DNA of 64,000 bases. Source: Lingula anatina. Taxonomy: Eukaryota; Brachiopoda; Lingulata; Lingulida; Lingulidae. Location of the stretch: positions 17,243 through 81,242 of the forward strand of contig NW_019774025.1 of assembly GCF_001039355.2 (NCBI RefSeq), in the 5' to 3' direction. Of the stretch, positions 32,901-45,545 are shown piece after piece. The notes beneath the pieces were generated by a model. It saw nothing but the letters and a program-made list of their open reading frames with translations. It ran no database searches and had not been told where the DNA came from. The position numbers were made by a program, and so were the translations under genes. The first letter of the stretch is position 1; every line of letters starts with the position of its first letter.

Positions 32901-35900
32901 TCATAAATATTAAAAGAACACACACACATTTAATATACAATATTTATACACAGGGTGTCAGCTATAAACCCCTATTTATTTGTCTTGAAAGATACATGTT
33001 ATATATTGGATATAGGGAATGAACCGAGATATCCATAGATGCGACGGGTTTGCAAAGTTAACCGTGCGATATGAGGGAGAATTCAATCACATTGGCACGG
33101 CAGATGTGCTGCATGTCAAAGAAACGCAGTCGATTACCATTACCAACCTCACAACATATAGTAAATACACCATCTACCTGACAGCAGTTAACAACTTACT
33201 ACTGCAAGGGCCACCAGTGACAGTGATGCATACTACAGCTGAAGGGAGTAAGGTCTTCTTTCAGACAATAGATTTTTTATTGTATATGTAAGTGAACAGT
33301 TTTCCTGAGAATGGTAATGATATTGTTATTTCTATAGCAAAATTACTGTGAGCTTTTGACTGTTATATCCAGGGAATGAGGTGATGGAGACTTAAGGAAA
33401 GTACTATTGCTTTGTATTACAGTTCCAGCAAAGATGGAGGCACCAAAGGTGACATCTACTGGAGACAGCTTCATAGAGATTACATGGCGTGCGCCGTCCC
33501 CTCCAGGTGGCGTTATCATCAGTTACGAGATATCATACACTCAACAATCCGACCAGTGGGAAATAATAACGACTACTGCAGACATCTATAGACATATTAT
33601 TGGCGGTTTACAATTAAATTCCACTTACATGATTCGAGTAAGTAAATTTCATACTGAATCCACGTTACTGTAAACGAAAAAGTGATTGCTTCCAATGTAT
33701 TTTATAAAAAATAAGTTGATGCGCGTTATTTCTCTCCTCTACCTCCATATATTTCCCATTCTGAACATTTTTTCATTACAGATCCGTGCCAAAACTACTG
33801 TCGGCCACGGCGAGTATAGCGACCAAATACAGGCAAAAACGAACCAAGAGAAAGGTATCTCACTTTTAACAGCCAAATTAAACGTAACTGAATTCAGTAT
33901 CGTAGAGAGATTTTGCGTGGCATCTGTTTGCAAGCATCACTTATTTGTATGTTTTAAGTGCTATAATTTGCAAACTAATTTGTACATGGTTTAGAATAAA
34001 GTCTTTATTCTTCCAATGTGTGGTGTTTTATTTAGAAATGTTCCAAGGACTTGAACGTTAATAAACCGCTTTCCTACCTAGTATCTTCTTCCTTCCTAGC
34101 CACTCCGGCCCATGTCACAGGTATAAATGGTGGCGCTGCAGCAGGGGGTGTCTTGGGGGTTGTGGTCCTAGCGGCGGTAGTTGTGGTTGTAATTGTCATA
34201 TATAAGAGGTAAATTTATATAGATTAGGATATACACTATTACTTAAGCTAACGTAAGTGAAATTATATGCATGTGTGTATGCGACAAAAAAGCATCTTAC
34301 CGAGTGGTCATACTCAGTAGATACGATTGCGTGTACCATTTATTCACAGTGTAACAACTACATGTAAAGGTAATACACTCAATTTTATTATTTCGCTTTG
34401 TTTCTTTGCATGAGAATCATGACCATGTCCAAATATCACTGACATAGGTAAACTTATATATCTTGCAGAAGACAGCACCTTAACAACTCTAATGAAGTTG
34501 ACGCATTTTCTGAACTGCAAGGAAAACAAGGTAATAAACATTTAGTAAATATGTGCTGTAAGGACCCTAATACTGCTTTCCAAGGGAAACCCAAAATATT
34601 TCTGATTTAACTTTTTTCGCTTCAGATGAACTCGTAGAAGAATTGCCGAGAGAAAATATGAATGAAAATACCGACGACGAGCATCTCTATGGCAATATTG
34701 ATCAAAGCACAGAAATCCCTGTAGAGGACATTTTTGAGGTCATGAAATTAAAAACAAGAGATGTTCTTAAGGCTGAATATCAGGTACCGTATGTGTGTGG
34801 CTGCGTTAAATGTTTTCAATTGGACTGGTTCATCTTTGATATGCGTCAAGCAATGAGAAAATAAGTAAGTGAACCTCTCAGGTACAAAACAGTGTTTCGA
34901 TTGATATAACACGCTTTAATTGTGTCCACGTCTCACTTTTCATAACTGTGATCGAACAATGTAAATTAAGAAAAGAAAGTGAAGTGTGTGCAGCCTGTCA
35001 CTGATATCAATTCACTGCATGTGCATAAACAAATATTAAAGAAACCCAAAACTTTTTCAGAAATTCCCTACCGTATTTGTTTGTCCCTGTGAAGCCGGCC
35101 AAAAGCGAGAGAACAAACTAAAGAACAGGTTCCAAAACATTATGCCATGTAAGCCATCGAAGTTCGAAGTTATGTCGTCAAATAAATTGTTTTTCAAAAC
35201 TATTCAGTTAAAAACTATTAATAGTTTCCAAACTTAAGGTTACAGACGGGGGAAGGGGGGAGCATGGCAGTGTGGTCAGAAATGTGTCTATCTTCTTAAC
35301 CGACCAACCTTCACCAACATATTGCATATCAATAGAAAAAGCTTATTTCAACTGCTTTGCATTTCATCTCGTTATATCTCTTTATTTTATTACGTAATAG
35401 TTACGTAACGCTTCATATATTATCTCAGAGAAAGGTTTTACCAGAACTAATTAGAACCTCCAACCTATGAATGATTGCGTTTATTCATTTGATCTAAGTT
35501 TTGTCTTACAGAATTTGTTTATATAATCAGCTCCGTTTTCAAACTAAGAGTTTTTCAGTCATGGTAAGGGCATCGTTGAATTGGTAATTTTGTAAATTGG
35601 GATATCTTTAGTAAATCACATATCAAGGATTTGAGTTACATTTCTGTTGATGCTAAAGGAGGCAACGACCTTTACCATCTAAACGCGTGTTTGTGTATTG
35701 GACTTTCAGATTTTAGCATTATATCCCCTTAAATAATGAAATTTAGGCTTTTAAATGATATGTAACGCGTTGTTATATCTCGGTCAGCTAAAAAGGTGTC
35801 ACGTTACCAGCACCCGAATACTGTAACCTTAAATCCGAGTTACCTATTAGTGTATTACAACGAAGCCACAAGTTTAAAGGGATAACAACTCTTCGTATGA

Positions 35901-38900
35901 AATTCATATTTCACAATAAAGATACATTGTACACAACTTACAGAAATAAAATAATTTCCCTTTCACCACCAAATTCGCAATTATTCTAGGATCTGAGTTT
36001 GCCACCGGATCACGTAACGTCTATAGATGTCTATGCTCTGTAATCTCTTAAAAAATTCTAACAAAAATATATTTAAATACCATGGACTAATATTAAATGT
36101 CGGAATCGATCCACTAACCATTGGTAAGTATGGGAAAATTGTTGTTTACCCTAGGAAAATCCATTTTCTGGCCAAAATGAACAGCTGTTATCCCTTTAAG
36201 CACGTTTGTATTTAACTATAAATGTGATTATAATGATGTGATTTTATAACGATTTCTTATTTTCCATCAGACGACCATAGCCGAATTGTACTGGATCTTT
36301 TGCAAGGTGATCCAAACTCTGACTACGTCAACGCAAACTACATTGATGTAAGTTTACTATAACACACTGTATGTTATTTACCATTCTATTTCGCTCGTGA
36401 TAATATGCTCAAGCTACTAACAAATACAAAGATGGCCTAAAACAAATAGCCAAAATGTACCAGAAGCCAAATGTGCTCTACAGCAGATACCCAACAAACA
36501 TGAAGTCTCGTTTACGTAATCCAATTGGCTGTGATTAATTACTTTATTTCCTTAAATAACTGTAGTCAGGGATGATATATATCATTTTTAACTGAAACAG
36601 ATGCCATATTTGCACTTTTTTATTTCAGGGATATAAGAGACCACGTGCATTTATTGCTGCTCAAGGTAAATGTGATATTTTAATTGATTAGTGACAAACA
36701 TACACATGCGCCCTCACACACACACATACGCACACACACTTTCGCTTTGTCAATTTCAATATTTGTCACTATTGGCGACAGTTTGAAACATGCTGAAAGT
36801 CATCTTTGTTACATAAAAAGCTATTGTACATGTTTTCTATTCTGGTGTAGGTCCAAAACCGAATACCGTGAAGGACTTTTGGAGGATGATTTGGCAAGTC
36901 CACACTCCACAAATTGTAATGGTGACAAAAACTGTGGAAATGGGCAAGGTAATAACAACAGTATCATCCGATAGAACGCGCGTGTTCCATATAATAAAAA
37001 ATTGGGAAGTGAGCTTAATATGTATTGTATAACATTACGTTCTTTTATGACTCATCATTATTTAATGATATATAATAACCTTACAACATTTCTTTCACTG
37101 GAGGGACCTTTCAATAAAAACGGCCGTCAATGGCCAATTTTCGAACACCATACTACCCAGTACTTTAATTTATCATTTACTTATGCTTTCGTTTGTGTTA
37201 ATGGCGAGACATAAAAACAGTTAAGATTAATGTTTAAAAAAATTAAGATTAGTTGAGATGAGATTAAATTGAATGAATTGCTTAATTTGAATCCGTCATA
37301 CGCTTGACATTGCGCGATGAAGATCGACACGAGCATTCTCCGTGAATTTCACCCTCTTATACAGTTTCTGGTACAAGACCTTAAATCTAATTTAAAAACC
37401 ATCCCGTTTTTTCACTATAGCAAAAATGTGAGCAGTACTGGGCAGACGAGGGAGTGAAACAGTTCGGTGAAATAGAAGTGACTACACTGGATGAAATTCA
37501 AGGACAGGACTATTTTGTCCGAAATCTGAAGTATTGTAAGGTAAGTAGAGTTACTGAATATTGGCACGATCCAAAATAAACCACCGCAAAGTGTTCTTTT
37601 CTTTTTAAGTTTCATTGGAACTATTACAAAAGTAAAACTGTGACTCGTTAGATTTTCACGTAAATCTTTTCAAGTCTCTGTGTTTTCTCGAAGGTTGGAG
37701 AACCAGCAGTCCGTATTGTTAAACAGTTCCACTTCACCGGTTGGCCTGACCATGGTGTGCCTGTTGACTCAACGGCTTTGGTAAAATTCCGAGAGGAAGT
37801 TAAGAAGTATCAAAGTCAGGTTCAAGACCAAGGACCTATCATTGTACATTGCAGGTAATACACGTCTTTTTCGTTTTTTTCTTAACACATATCAATATCA
37901 ATCAAAAGGAATCTTCACTATGTATTTGGTTAATTTATTCAACATTCTTCAAAATTTTCTATACTCTTCAATTTCAAGACAATTAAAACAATAAAGGGTA
38001 TCGAGTTATTCATTAACCCTGACTAACATGTAATAATTGACAAAGCAAAACCTGATGACTGATCGAAATGCGTCTCCGTTACATTTAAGCGCTGGGGTTG
38101 GTAGGACCGGAACTTTCATAGCACTGGACTACCTGTTTGAACAAGTGCTTGCTGAAGGAAAAATCGACATATATCAACTCGTCCAAGAAATGCGAGCATC
38201 GCGACCGAAGATGGTGCAGACAGTGGTAAAGCACTTTATCTGTAGAATCGACAAGATTATTGTTTGGCGCGTTTACACTATTCAGGGTGTATATTGAAAC
38301 GTGAGAGTGTACTCAGTAAAAAATCTTAAACCCTGGAACAGGGGTTTCACAATAATTTACTTAAAACAGTTGAACGCATTGCCATGCTACATGTAATGGC
38401 TTGCGATAATCCATTTAATTGGTGCTATGTATGAAATAAAAAGGGATAGAAGTATTGCACTCATTACTTGAATTTGGTGGGTTCGTCCTCACTGCTGCGT
38501 ATTTTATTTTAAAGACACATTTGTTACAGGAGCAATATTACTTCATCCATGATGTGATGTTGGAAGAACTGCATTGTGGTTTAACCTCTATACCAGTGCA
38601 AGATTTTGCCACTCGTCTGCGGAAACTGAGAAGAAGGAACAAGTCGGGACTGACCAAAATGGAAGAAGAGTTTGTGGTAGGTCGTGAAAAAACGGTTCTT
38701 TTTGTTTCTCAATGTTTTTCCAAGCCCTGGGTTATATGATTAAAGTTAGATTTATGTGAGCAACTCTGGACATGGTGCTAGATGGATGGTGTGGGTACCT
38801 TTGAATATTTTAAAAACCATTTATTATTATTATTATTGTTGTTGTTGTTTTCGTTGTTGTTGTTTTATGCTCCGTGACAAAGAGTCCGCTTCCCCTTCAT

Positions 38901-41484
38901 CTGTACAGGTTAGCCTCGCCCTAGATTTTGACCCACTTAGGTCAGATTAACCCTAACCATTATAACTATATGGAGGGCGGACTTTCTGTCACACGGACCC
39001 TCAGTTTCGTTACATCGGTACATGATTATCTTTTTCTGCTGAGCAGATACTAAACCTTATGTTGCCTGAAATAGAAGAAAGCTCCATCAAGACGGCCTTG
39101 GAACCCATCAACATTGAGAAGAATAGAGTGAAAAATATTGTTGCAGGTATCATTAAAACAAACCTCCTCAGTTTTACTTTCATGTTCTACATTTCTCTCT
39201 TATTACTTTATTATTACTTAAAGTTTACTTTTATTATAGCATAATTATCGGCCCGCGTCTTTTACCCTTTTTATTGCTCGTACAAATGTATACATCTACA
39301 CCGTACATACACTTGTTCTTTTTTTATTCACTCCTACTTACTAAGAATAAAAATAAAATCTTAGATATGGTTGTATTTATAGTCTTTGGACTATGAGAGA
39401 ATTTGGACTATATTTTAAGGTAACCACTGCAGACCATACCTTGTGTCATACGTGAAGGACAGCACTGACTACATTAATGCGGTGTTCATAGATGTACGGT
39501 TTAAGTATATTGATCATGAAGAATCATTAAAATTTTATTTAGACAAATATAAAATCTAACTATGCAGGTATAATTTTACTGAAATAAATTTCATCTGCTC
39601 TGTTCATAAATGACATACAGTATAACACTCTACAAACAGAGTGGATGACGTGTTTGTGAGTATTGTTAATTTTTTCGATTTTCAAGTTTGATTTTACCTG
39701 AATAATAGGCATCTCTTAAAATTATGCAAGATCTTCAGGGAGCAGAAATCTGTTTTTATAACCTTGCTATGATATATTATTGAGATACTATAAATACCAA
39801 ATTCCGTTAATAAATCGCTTGTTATTAGGAACCCTTTATCAGAAATCTTACTTTTTTTAGGGATACCAACGCCAAGATGCCTATATCGTGACGCAGATGC
39901 CTCTGCCTCATACGGTGGTTGACTTCTGGAGTATGCTGTATGACCAACATTGTGCGACTATAGTTATGTTGAATGAAGCGAACGAAGATAGCAAGGTAGA
40001 AAATACAATTATATCGAATGGGTTTAGTCGGACCTTATTTTGCACTTCTACAGTGTAACAAATGCTGGTTGCTAAAGCTGATTTTAAAAATGTGAATAAG
40101 CACATCATATGCGGTTGGTTTTTTAAAAGCAAGTTTCTTTATTATACATTACATATTTATTCCCCATTGCCTGATAACATACTTAGCAGCTAAATTGGCC
40201 TTTTCCTCAGACAAGTGCCGTGTACTGGCCGGTAGAGGAGCCGACTACTTACGGTCATTTTACTGTCGAAGTGATCTCTACGCGTCAGATTGGGGAATCT
40301 ATCACCGTAAGGAAGTTGAAGCTGGTTAGTTCAAAGCGAGTAAGTATATTTTTCATGAAACAAATACTATTGCCGTTGTGATTTACGTAGGTAGGACTTT
40401 TATGCTGATTGTCGATTTCTCTGTAAAGGACCAGTGTTCGATTGAGAGAGGCACTATTAACGTCAAATGCCCAGGTCGCTTTGTGAATCGACCAATAATA
40501 ATATAGCGTAAGGTTGTATTATATTATATAAAAAACGACAATTAAACAGTACAAAATATTTAGTTACAATGACACTCTGATTATTATTTCTTTGACTTAT
40601 TTAGCACTCCGGCCCTCCAAGAACTGTCTGCCAATTCCAGTCTCATGACTGGATGACATCAGAACCAGTGCCGCCATCACCGCGTGCGTTTCTTGAGCTG
40701 TTTGACGCAGTTCAACAATGGCAACAAAAAAGTGGAAACACTTCCATAACTGTCCACTGCATGTAAGTAAAACAAGACACAAGCTTTTATATAATAATAA
40801 TAAAGTTTATGAACACAAAAGGGAATTTCCTATTTGATTTAAACGGCCAACCTGGCAGGATGCCTTCAACAGACTGGTGTAAGTATATATATATATTATC
40901 ACCCACTGCCGTTGTCTACTCGCATTGATCTGATGATGGTCTCTGACAAAGTTGGCCATAAATGCCTTGAGCGAATTAAAACTGTAGGGAGATTTTAGCT
41001 TGTGTTAAAATCCATACTACATTTTTTTATGATCAAACTATTTAGTTGATGACATTTTGCTCATGTGACACTGTTTTTAAGCCATCTTATATTTTTCTTT
41101 AATAAAGGAACGGTGCCCACCAGAGCGGGTTGTTCTGCGCCGTGGCTCGCATACTGGACAAGCTGAAGGTGGAGCAGGAAGTGGATGTCTTCCACACGGT
41201 AAAAGCTGTCAGACAAAACAGACCACAGCTGATCGATAGCAAGGTACATACATGCACAACTGTCTGTCATATGCAAGTCTGTTTAAATGATATACTGAGT
41301 ACAGTAAGGCTGTAACAAATATCCCTTCCTCTTCAAACCTGTTACAGTTATATATTTGTCAAATTTGCTTAATATGCAAGTACATACAGTGTGTTTTATC
41401 TTGTAGGAGCAGTACTACTTTTGCTATGAAGTGATTGAAGAATACGCTCACAGGTTCGACACGTACGCCAACTTCCATATGTAG
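26913..41484 (+). CDS. Receptor C: complete lectin-like RPTP with intact D1 (30 exons, 1376 aa)
   Basis: Thirty GT-AG exons sum to 4131 nt with one uninterrupted frame. Approximate residues: signal 1-25, EGF-like 26-73, F5/8-1 74-222, F5/8-2 223-366, EGF-like 367-414, FN3-1 415-515, FN3-2 516-620, FN3-3 621-716, transmembrane 717-745, juxtamembrane to about 820, D1 to 1107, D2 to the C-terminus. D1 has WPDHG and [10 protein letters not shown], so it should dephosphorylate phosphotyrosine at the cytoplasmic face; D2 is degenerate. The ectodomain suggests glycan or cell-surface ligand recognition (inferred). The start is the first ATG of a 58-nt exon (GAAGAAATGG) and gives a good signal peptide. 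It has the same gene order and strand as its neighbours. No damaging change was seen, so this is the best candidate for a functional member. Confidence 0.95.
28118..28279 (+). CDS. Receptor C, EGF-like module 1 exon
   Basis: 162-nt exon, [13 protein letters not shown] followed by [10 protein letters not shown] and [17 protein letters not shown]. Cys spacing resembles MEGF/scavenger EGF repeats. Confidence 0.92.
28499..28560 (+). pseudogene. Relic F5/8 exon in receptor C
   Basis: Reads [17 protein letters not shown], then SKDSYFWKK and a stop. It is a truncated paralogue of the next exon and resembles the functional gene D exon at 44580 more than its own neighbour. Confidence 0.75.
28665..29248 (+). 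CDS. Receptor C, F5/8-type-C module 1 (two exons)
   Basis: Exons 28665-28898 and 29036-29248. [42 protein letters not shown] and [11 protein letters not shown] mark a fucolectin-like discoidin fold. Confidence 0.92.
29560..30937 (+). CDS. Receptor C, F5/8-type-C module 2 (two exons)
   Basis: Exons 29560-29772 and 30719-30937. [19 protein letters not shown] and [26 protein letters not shown] are the diagnostic strands. The 946-bp intron contains a CA/poly-C stretch and a tract nearly identical to gene B. Confidence 0.92.
31500..31572. repeat. Near-perfect hairpin upstream of EGF-like exon 2 in receptor C
   Basis: ATCTCGTAGACTTCAAATTT...GAAGACTT and AAGTCTTC...AAATTTGAAATCTACGAGAT form arms of about 31 bases around a short AAAAGTCTTA loop. 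Genes A and B contain only one arm at the matching place (about 15417-15436), so the palindrome arose in gene C by a fold-back duplication. Confidence 0.85.
31741..31884 (+). CDS. Receptor C, EGF-like module 2 exon
   Basis: 144 nt, [17 protein letters not shown] start and [15 protein letters not shown], phase 1-1. Confidence 0.92.
32088..32390 (+). CDS. Receptor C, FN3-1 exon
   Basis: 303-nt FN3 module ([34 protein letters not shown]). Acceptor TTTGCAG, donor GTAAGG. Confidence 0.93.
32544..33247 (+). CDS. Receptor C, FN3-2 (two exons)
   Basis: Exons 32544-32626 and 33016-33247, phases 1-0-1; [18 protein letters not shown] marks the F-G region. Confidence 0.9.
33423..33854 (+). CDS. Receptor C, FN3-3 (two exons)
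   Basis: Exons 33423-33637 and 33782-33854; [13 protein letters not shown] and [17 protein letters not shown]. Unlike A and B, the last donor is a canonical GTATCT. Confidence 0.9.
34121..34208 (+). CDS. Receptor C, transmembrane exon
   Basis: [18 protein letters not shown] then a valine run and IYKR. An in-frame upstream AG (34099) could add a few residues in this copy only. Confidence 0.9.
34469..34783 (+). CDS. Receptor C, juxtamembrane region (two exons)
   Basis: Exons 34469-34530 and 34626-34783. Only one tyrosine of the A/B motif set remains before the terminal AEYQ: HLYGNI, a pYxN-type context. The YxxM position is Phe (DIFEVM), and the HVYESP segment is replaced. Confidence 0.9.
35061..38676 (+). 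CDS. Receptor C, phosphatase domain D1 (eight exons), catalytically intact
   Basis: Exons 35061-35148, 36271-36347, 36629-36665, 36851-36948, 37421-37540, 37694-37854, 38090-38225 and 38530-38676. Motifs: [14 protein letters not shown] (Phe at the usual Tyr of KNRY), [17 protein letters not shown], the general acid in [12 protein letters not shown], the nucleophile and Arg in [16 protein letters not shown] and the Q-loop QTVEQYYF. All key catalytic residues are present. The P-loop exon uses an ATTTAAG acceptor with a weak pyrimidine tract. Confidence 0.95.
35878..36195. mobile_element. 318-bp TTAA-flanked MITE (piggyBac-like) in a D1 intron of receptor C
   Basis: Begins AGGGATAACAACTC and ends TGTTATCCCT, flanked by TTAA on both sides (35874-35877 and 36196-36199). 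TTAA target duplication is the piggyBac hallmark. Diverged copies occur at 10281-10606 and, inverted and truncated, at about 49795-49890. The homologous introns in A and B are empty. Confidence 0.85.
39047..41484 (+). CDS. Receptor C, D1-D2 linker and phosphatase domain D2 (seven exons)
   Basis: Exons 39047-39146, 39420-39493, 39861-39995, 40211-40339, 40605-40762, 41108-41243 and 41407-41484 (TAG). HCMNGAHQSG replaces the active-site loop and SHDWMTS the WPD loop, so D2 is silent; it may serve docking or regulation as in other RPTPs. Confidence 0.92.
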
Positions 41485-43789
41485 GATTTTAAAGGACACT
41501 GAAGAAGTCGCCTTCAAGGAGATATAAAAGAAAGGCTCCCTTTTTTAAGTACAGATTTTATGATTACTTGCAATCAACTGTTGTTTTTCCAAGCAACAAT
41601 GTCGTTAGATAGAGGGACGAGGACACTGCTTGCTTTTCTGACCTCCCTATAAACTTTTATTTCTTTGGAAGGAGGGAAGAAATCACTGACACATACTGGA
41701 AGCGATTGCCATAGTCTAAGTTTTACATTTAGCTACGCAATAGACATACATGCAACTGAGGAATTAAGGAATAACTTAATGTTCCTGTATTTTAAGCTGT
41801 TGCTAAAAACATATAGTTTATTAATATTTTACTACTATAAATGATATGTACTCGTACATGTTATCCAGGATTTATAATGACATTACTGTATTTGTTTTTT
41901 GTCAGTATCTTTTGACAGAGGAGAAAAAAGGCTTTAAATTTCCTGCAGTATGCTTGCCATTTGTAACGTAGGAGGTACCAGGGGAGGGTGCAAGCCACCT
42001 GATCAGTGAGTCAAAGAGATAAGTAACTATTTGACCAACACTTTTTTAATGATTTTGTGAAGTTTATGGGCGATATGAACTCTCTCTTTGAGTAAAAAGT
42101 TGTGGAATTATTTTAAAGTACTCAGGAGCGCTGCAAACATCTAAGCGGAATGAATGGATCATGCTTTGTACATTCACGGGAATACATTTGCGAAGAATTT
42201 AATTGCAATGACCGACCGTTACATATTCACCAATGTGCACGAATCAACCCCCCCCCCCCGACCTTTTGCCACCAAAAGCCTACACAACATAATCCACCGC
42301 CAACCCCGTGCTACCCCAAGCCTTCCCTATGCCGACCGCCGCCTAGGGAAGGGGACCTAGCAATTTTTATGTACTTTAAATGCCCAAAATATATTCCAAG
42401 GAAGAACGGTTGACCCAACCCGAAACACGGAAAAGTCAAGGACTGTGCAATGTTCCAAAAAGCCCATTTGTTCACAAAGACTGGATTATATTAAAGACAG
42501 CCTCACTGAAATGTACTCAGTCCAAATGAGCAAGGAGCTTTGGAGACCATGTCTCACGTTGATGAACACGGCTAATAGAAATTTAAGGTGCTCTTTAAAG
42601 ATCAAAGTATTATAAATGTTTATTACTTTGGAAGATCTATTGGTCTTTTTATCTAAAGGATATTTCATTAGAGGTAGTAGTATTTATTCAAGAAGAAGAT
42701 ATACAATTCATAACGCTAAATATAATAGCAAGGAGAGCAAAATATTCTGGATGTTGCAAATATGTCTTTATTTACCCTCGACAACTGATTAACTTCGGAT
42801 ACAAACTTTTCATCACAATTACAGCAAATTATTAAATGTGTCTATAGAGCCATGTACCTTGTTACAAAAATAAAATATGCAAAAACACATCTAATTTTCT
42901 CTTTTTTTGACATCGACTGTGAATTAGCAAACAACAGTCCGTTTTTGTTATGAACCGAAAAGCTGAATTTTTGCACCAATATTCATTTATCAAATATGTA
43001 TGCCTGCGCGCAAGGAAAAGACGCGTACATCTGTAATGTCGTAAACCAAACAATTTTCTTCGTAAAAAATCAGCTTATTGACGAAAATGTTGCAGCCAAT
43101 TCTTATACCATGTTTGAGTTAATATGTGGCAATACTTCTTTTCATCAGTAACAACGCTTACTTTATATTGATGCGCGTTCAAATAAATCTCCTTTTTCTG
43201 CTTTAATAACATGATTATGCATTTTATGAGGCAAAATGAAAGTTTTCAAATGGCATACATATCTGGTGTCGATGAATAAAAGAATAATATGAGAATATAT
43301 AGACAGTGTCCGTAGTGTGACTGGACAGAAAAAAAAATGTTGAGCAACCTAAAACAAAATGCTGTTTCTCATACAAATGTCAAACTTTTCACTTGGCCAG
43401 GCAGGATTGCGCATGAAATTTTTAATAAATCGCAAAGCATAAGAGTATGCAGATTTTTTGAAGTTAAACCCCGTGCTGGTATCAATACTTCTGAAAATAG
43501 AATAAAGTTATTTAGGACTGATTCGAAAATTCAGCCTAGCTTTGTACCATACATGTACACGATGCTAAATCTTCAGACAGTATTCATATGCCTTTCTCAT
43601 GTCAGCCACATTGATATGAAAGGGAACAATGCTAGATATACAGCGTATGAAGGTGTATCTTTTTCACAGACAGATTCATCTCCTCCAAAAAGTGCGCCAC
43701 TTATCATGCTTGTTCACCCTTTTAATCTTTGATTTTGCGCGAACAAAAATACTCTTTTGTCAACCCACCTGAAGTAAAATACCAGTGAC
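41485..43789. other. Intergenic DNA between receptors C and D
   Basis: No receptor exon or other recognisable gene. A poly-C/proline-codon patch at 42247-42310 and a 131-codon open frame at 43337 have no domain signature. The 3' UTR of gene C is expected at the left. Confidence 0.6.
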
Positions 43790-43824
43790 ACAACAGCAGT
43801 GCGCTAAGGTATGTGAAGGAAGAA
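43790..43824 (+). promoter_or_regulatory. Conserved 5' UTR block of receptor D
   Basis: CACAACAGCAGTGCGCTAAGG and AAGGAAGAA precede the ATG as in genes C and E, but the GTCAACTGTAGT stretch between them is missing here. Confidence 0.4.
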
Positions 43825-43882
43825 ATGGCTGCCCTGACGAGGACGACTTGCTTCCTGGTTGTCTGGATGATATTTTTAACAG
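43825..43882 (+). CDS. Receptor D, signal-peptide exon
   Basis: [18 protein letters not shown]; 58 nt with donor GTAAAC. Confidence 0.92.
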
Positions 43883-44239
43883 GTAAACCGGACAAATCAT
43901 AGCATATAGAGTAACAGTATTTGTTTTAGTATGAATCTGGAGGAGAGTTAAAGTATCTTGATCGACGTGTGATCAGTATTTTTATACGTGATTAACATCT
44001 GTCAATTTACTGTTTGTGACGTGGGCGATGAGCTGACCCAGCCCGAGTTCAAACCAGAGTGTCATGAAAAGCGCCTAGAGAAAAGCCAGACCGTATATAA
44101 CCAAAGTGTTTGTCTAGTCTGAGAGGCGCCTTCTTTTAATTATTTTATTAAATTGTAGGTCGATATGCACCTGTATGTCGATCTTAATCATTTTCACTTA
44201 AAAATATAATACTGTTAGTTTGTTTTCTTCTATCGTCAG

Positions 44240-44401
44240 TATACCTATGTCTGTGCTGTATGGAAGGTGACGGTTACTTTGGCTGGCAGTGTAACACAAC
44301 AGCTGGGTGTTTCTGTAAACAAGGACAGAGATGTCAACGGACTCTAGGAACATGTCCTGAACACTGCGTGGACAACCCCTGGGGAATAGGATGTCATGAT
44401 G
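44240..44401 (+). CDS. Receptor D, EGF-like module 1 exon
   Basis: 162 nt; [13 protein letters not shown] and [17 protein letters not shown]. The upstream intron end is the same sequence that lies right of the N at 11076. Confidence 0.92.
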
Positions 44402-44579
44402 GTAAGTGGGGTTTTAAAGACGTTTTGTAATTAATGTAATTCATTCAATTATCTTAGGATACGGCACTGGTAGTGGTAGGTTGTGGTTACAAATAAGGTC
44501 AATCGTTTTTATTTCTTTTTTTACATGTAGGTTAGAATTACCTGAGAGCTTTGCTCCTGAACTTTATTTTTTATTTCAG

Positions 44580-45233
44580 AAAAGATCAATATAGCACATA
44601 GGAAGCCAGCTACACAGTCAAGTACCTACAGCGAAGGTGGCGTGAGTTACCCAGCAAATCTTGCAGTGGATGGTGACAACAGCACAGATAACATGAAATG
44701 TATAAGAACGAACCTCTCCTACGATCCCACCTGGAGTGTGGACCTGGGGGGCTTATATGTTGTTCGGAGAGTCGTATTGATAAAACCTACTACATTTGAC
44801 AACATATGTAAGTTTGACACTATGGTGATATAACTTGCCTTTCAATGCTCTTTTGATGCATTTGTGCAAGAACTACTTATTTATCCAGCCAAAGCTGTGT
44901 CTGTCCACACGCTTAGTCAAAAATGTTGTTGCGCCACCATTCCAATTATAGGTGTGATAACCTTTCTGATCAAAAGTGCGTACGGCATATATTAAATGTG
45001 TTTAAATCCTATCATTTTACCAGGTCAGTTCCAAGGTGCCCGCCTCTGCATTAACACAGCATCAGGTACTGGATGCAGAGATGTATCTGTTCCTAATACA
45101 CAGTGTTCAACTGCAGTTTTAGAGTACGAGATAGTCCCGCCAATTTTAGCTCGTTACGTCAACTTACGAAAAATTCACGGAGGACGCATATTACGGTTGT
45201 GTGAAATGATCGTGAGAGGCTTCACGTATCCAT
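44580..45233 (+). CDS. Receptor D, F5/8-type-C module 1 (two exons)
   Basis: Exons 44580-44807 and 45024-45233. The first reads EKINIAHRKPATQSSTYSEGG and aligns with the relic exons of B, C and E rather than with their functional exons. Core [16 protein letters not shown] and LRLCEMIVRGF are intact. Confidence 0.92.
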
Positions 45234-45545
45234 GTAAGTTGACTTACATGTAAGAAATATGTTTTTACAGGTTAGAAAGTTTATGGGAGCTTTTCATGTT
45301 TTAATAGAATTATTTGATAAACTGTTGTTTATTTTTTCTGTTGATGATAAATAGCAAACATTTTTGTTTATCATTTAAAAGTAGCTTGTAATTAAATATA
45401 CGTATTTTGTGTGAGACAACGCTGCTCTCTGAAATTGTATAAATTGCATTCATATTACTATATATGTAGTACCTTTAATATTGCTAAGGCTGCAAACGTA
45501 TTGAAGGCGACACCACACGCGTGCGTATCAAATTTCATATTTTAG

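Noticed and set aside
42150-42413. Proline-rich open frames over a poly-C patch
   Set aside because: The composition is produced by the C-run; there is no homology, and it lies between genes.
43337-43732. 131-codon open frame upstream of receptor D
   Set aside because: No recognisable domain and no counterpart upstream of C or E.
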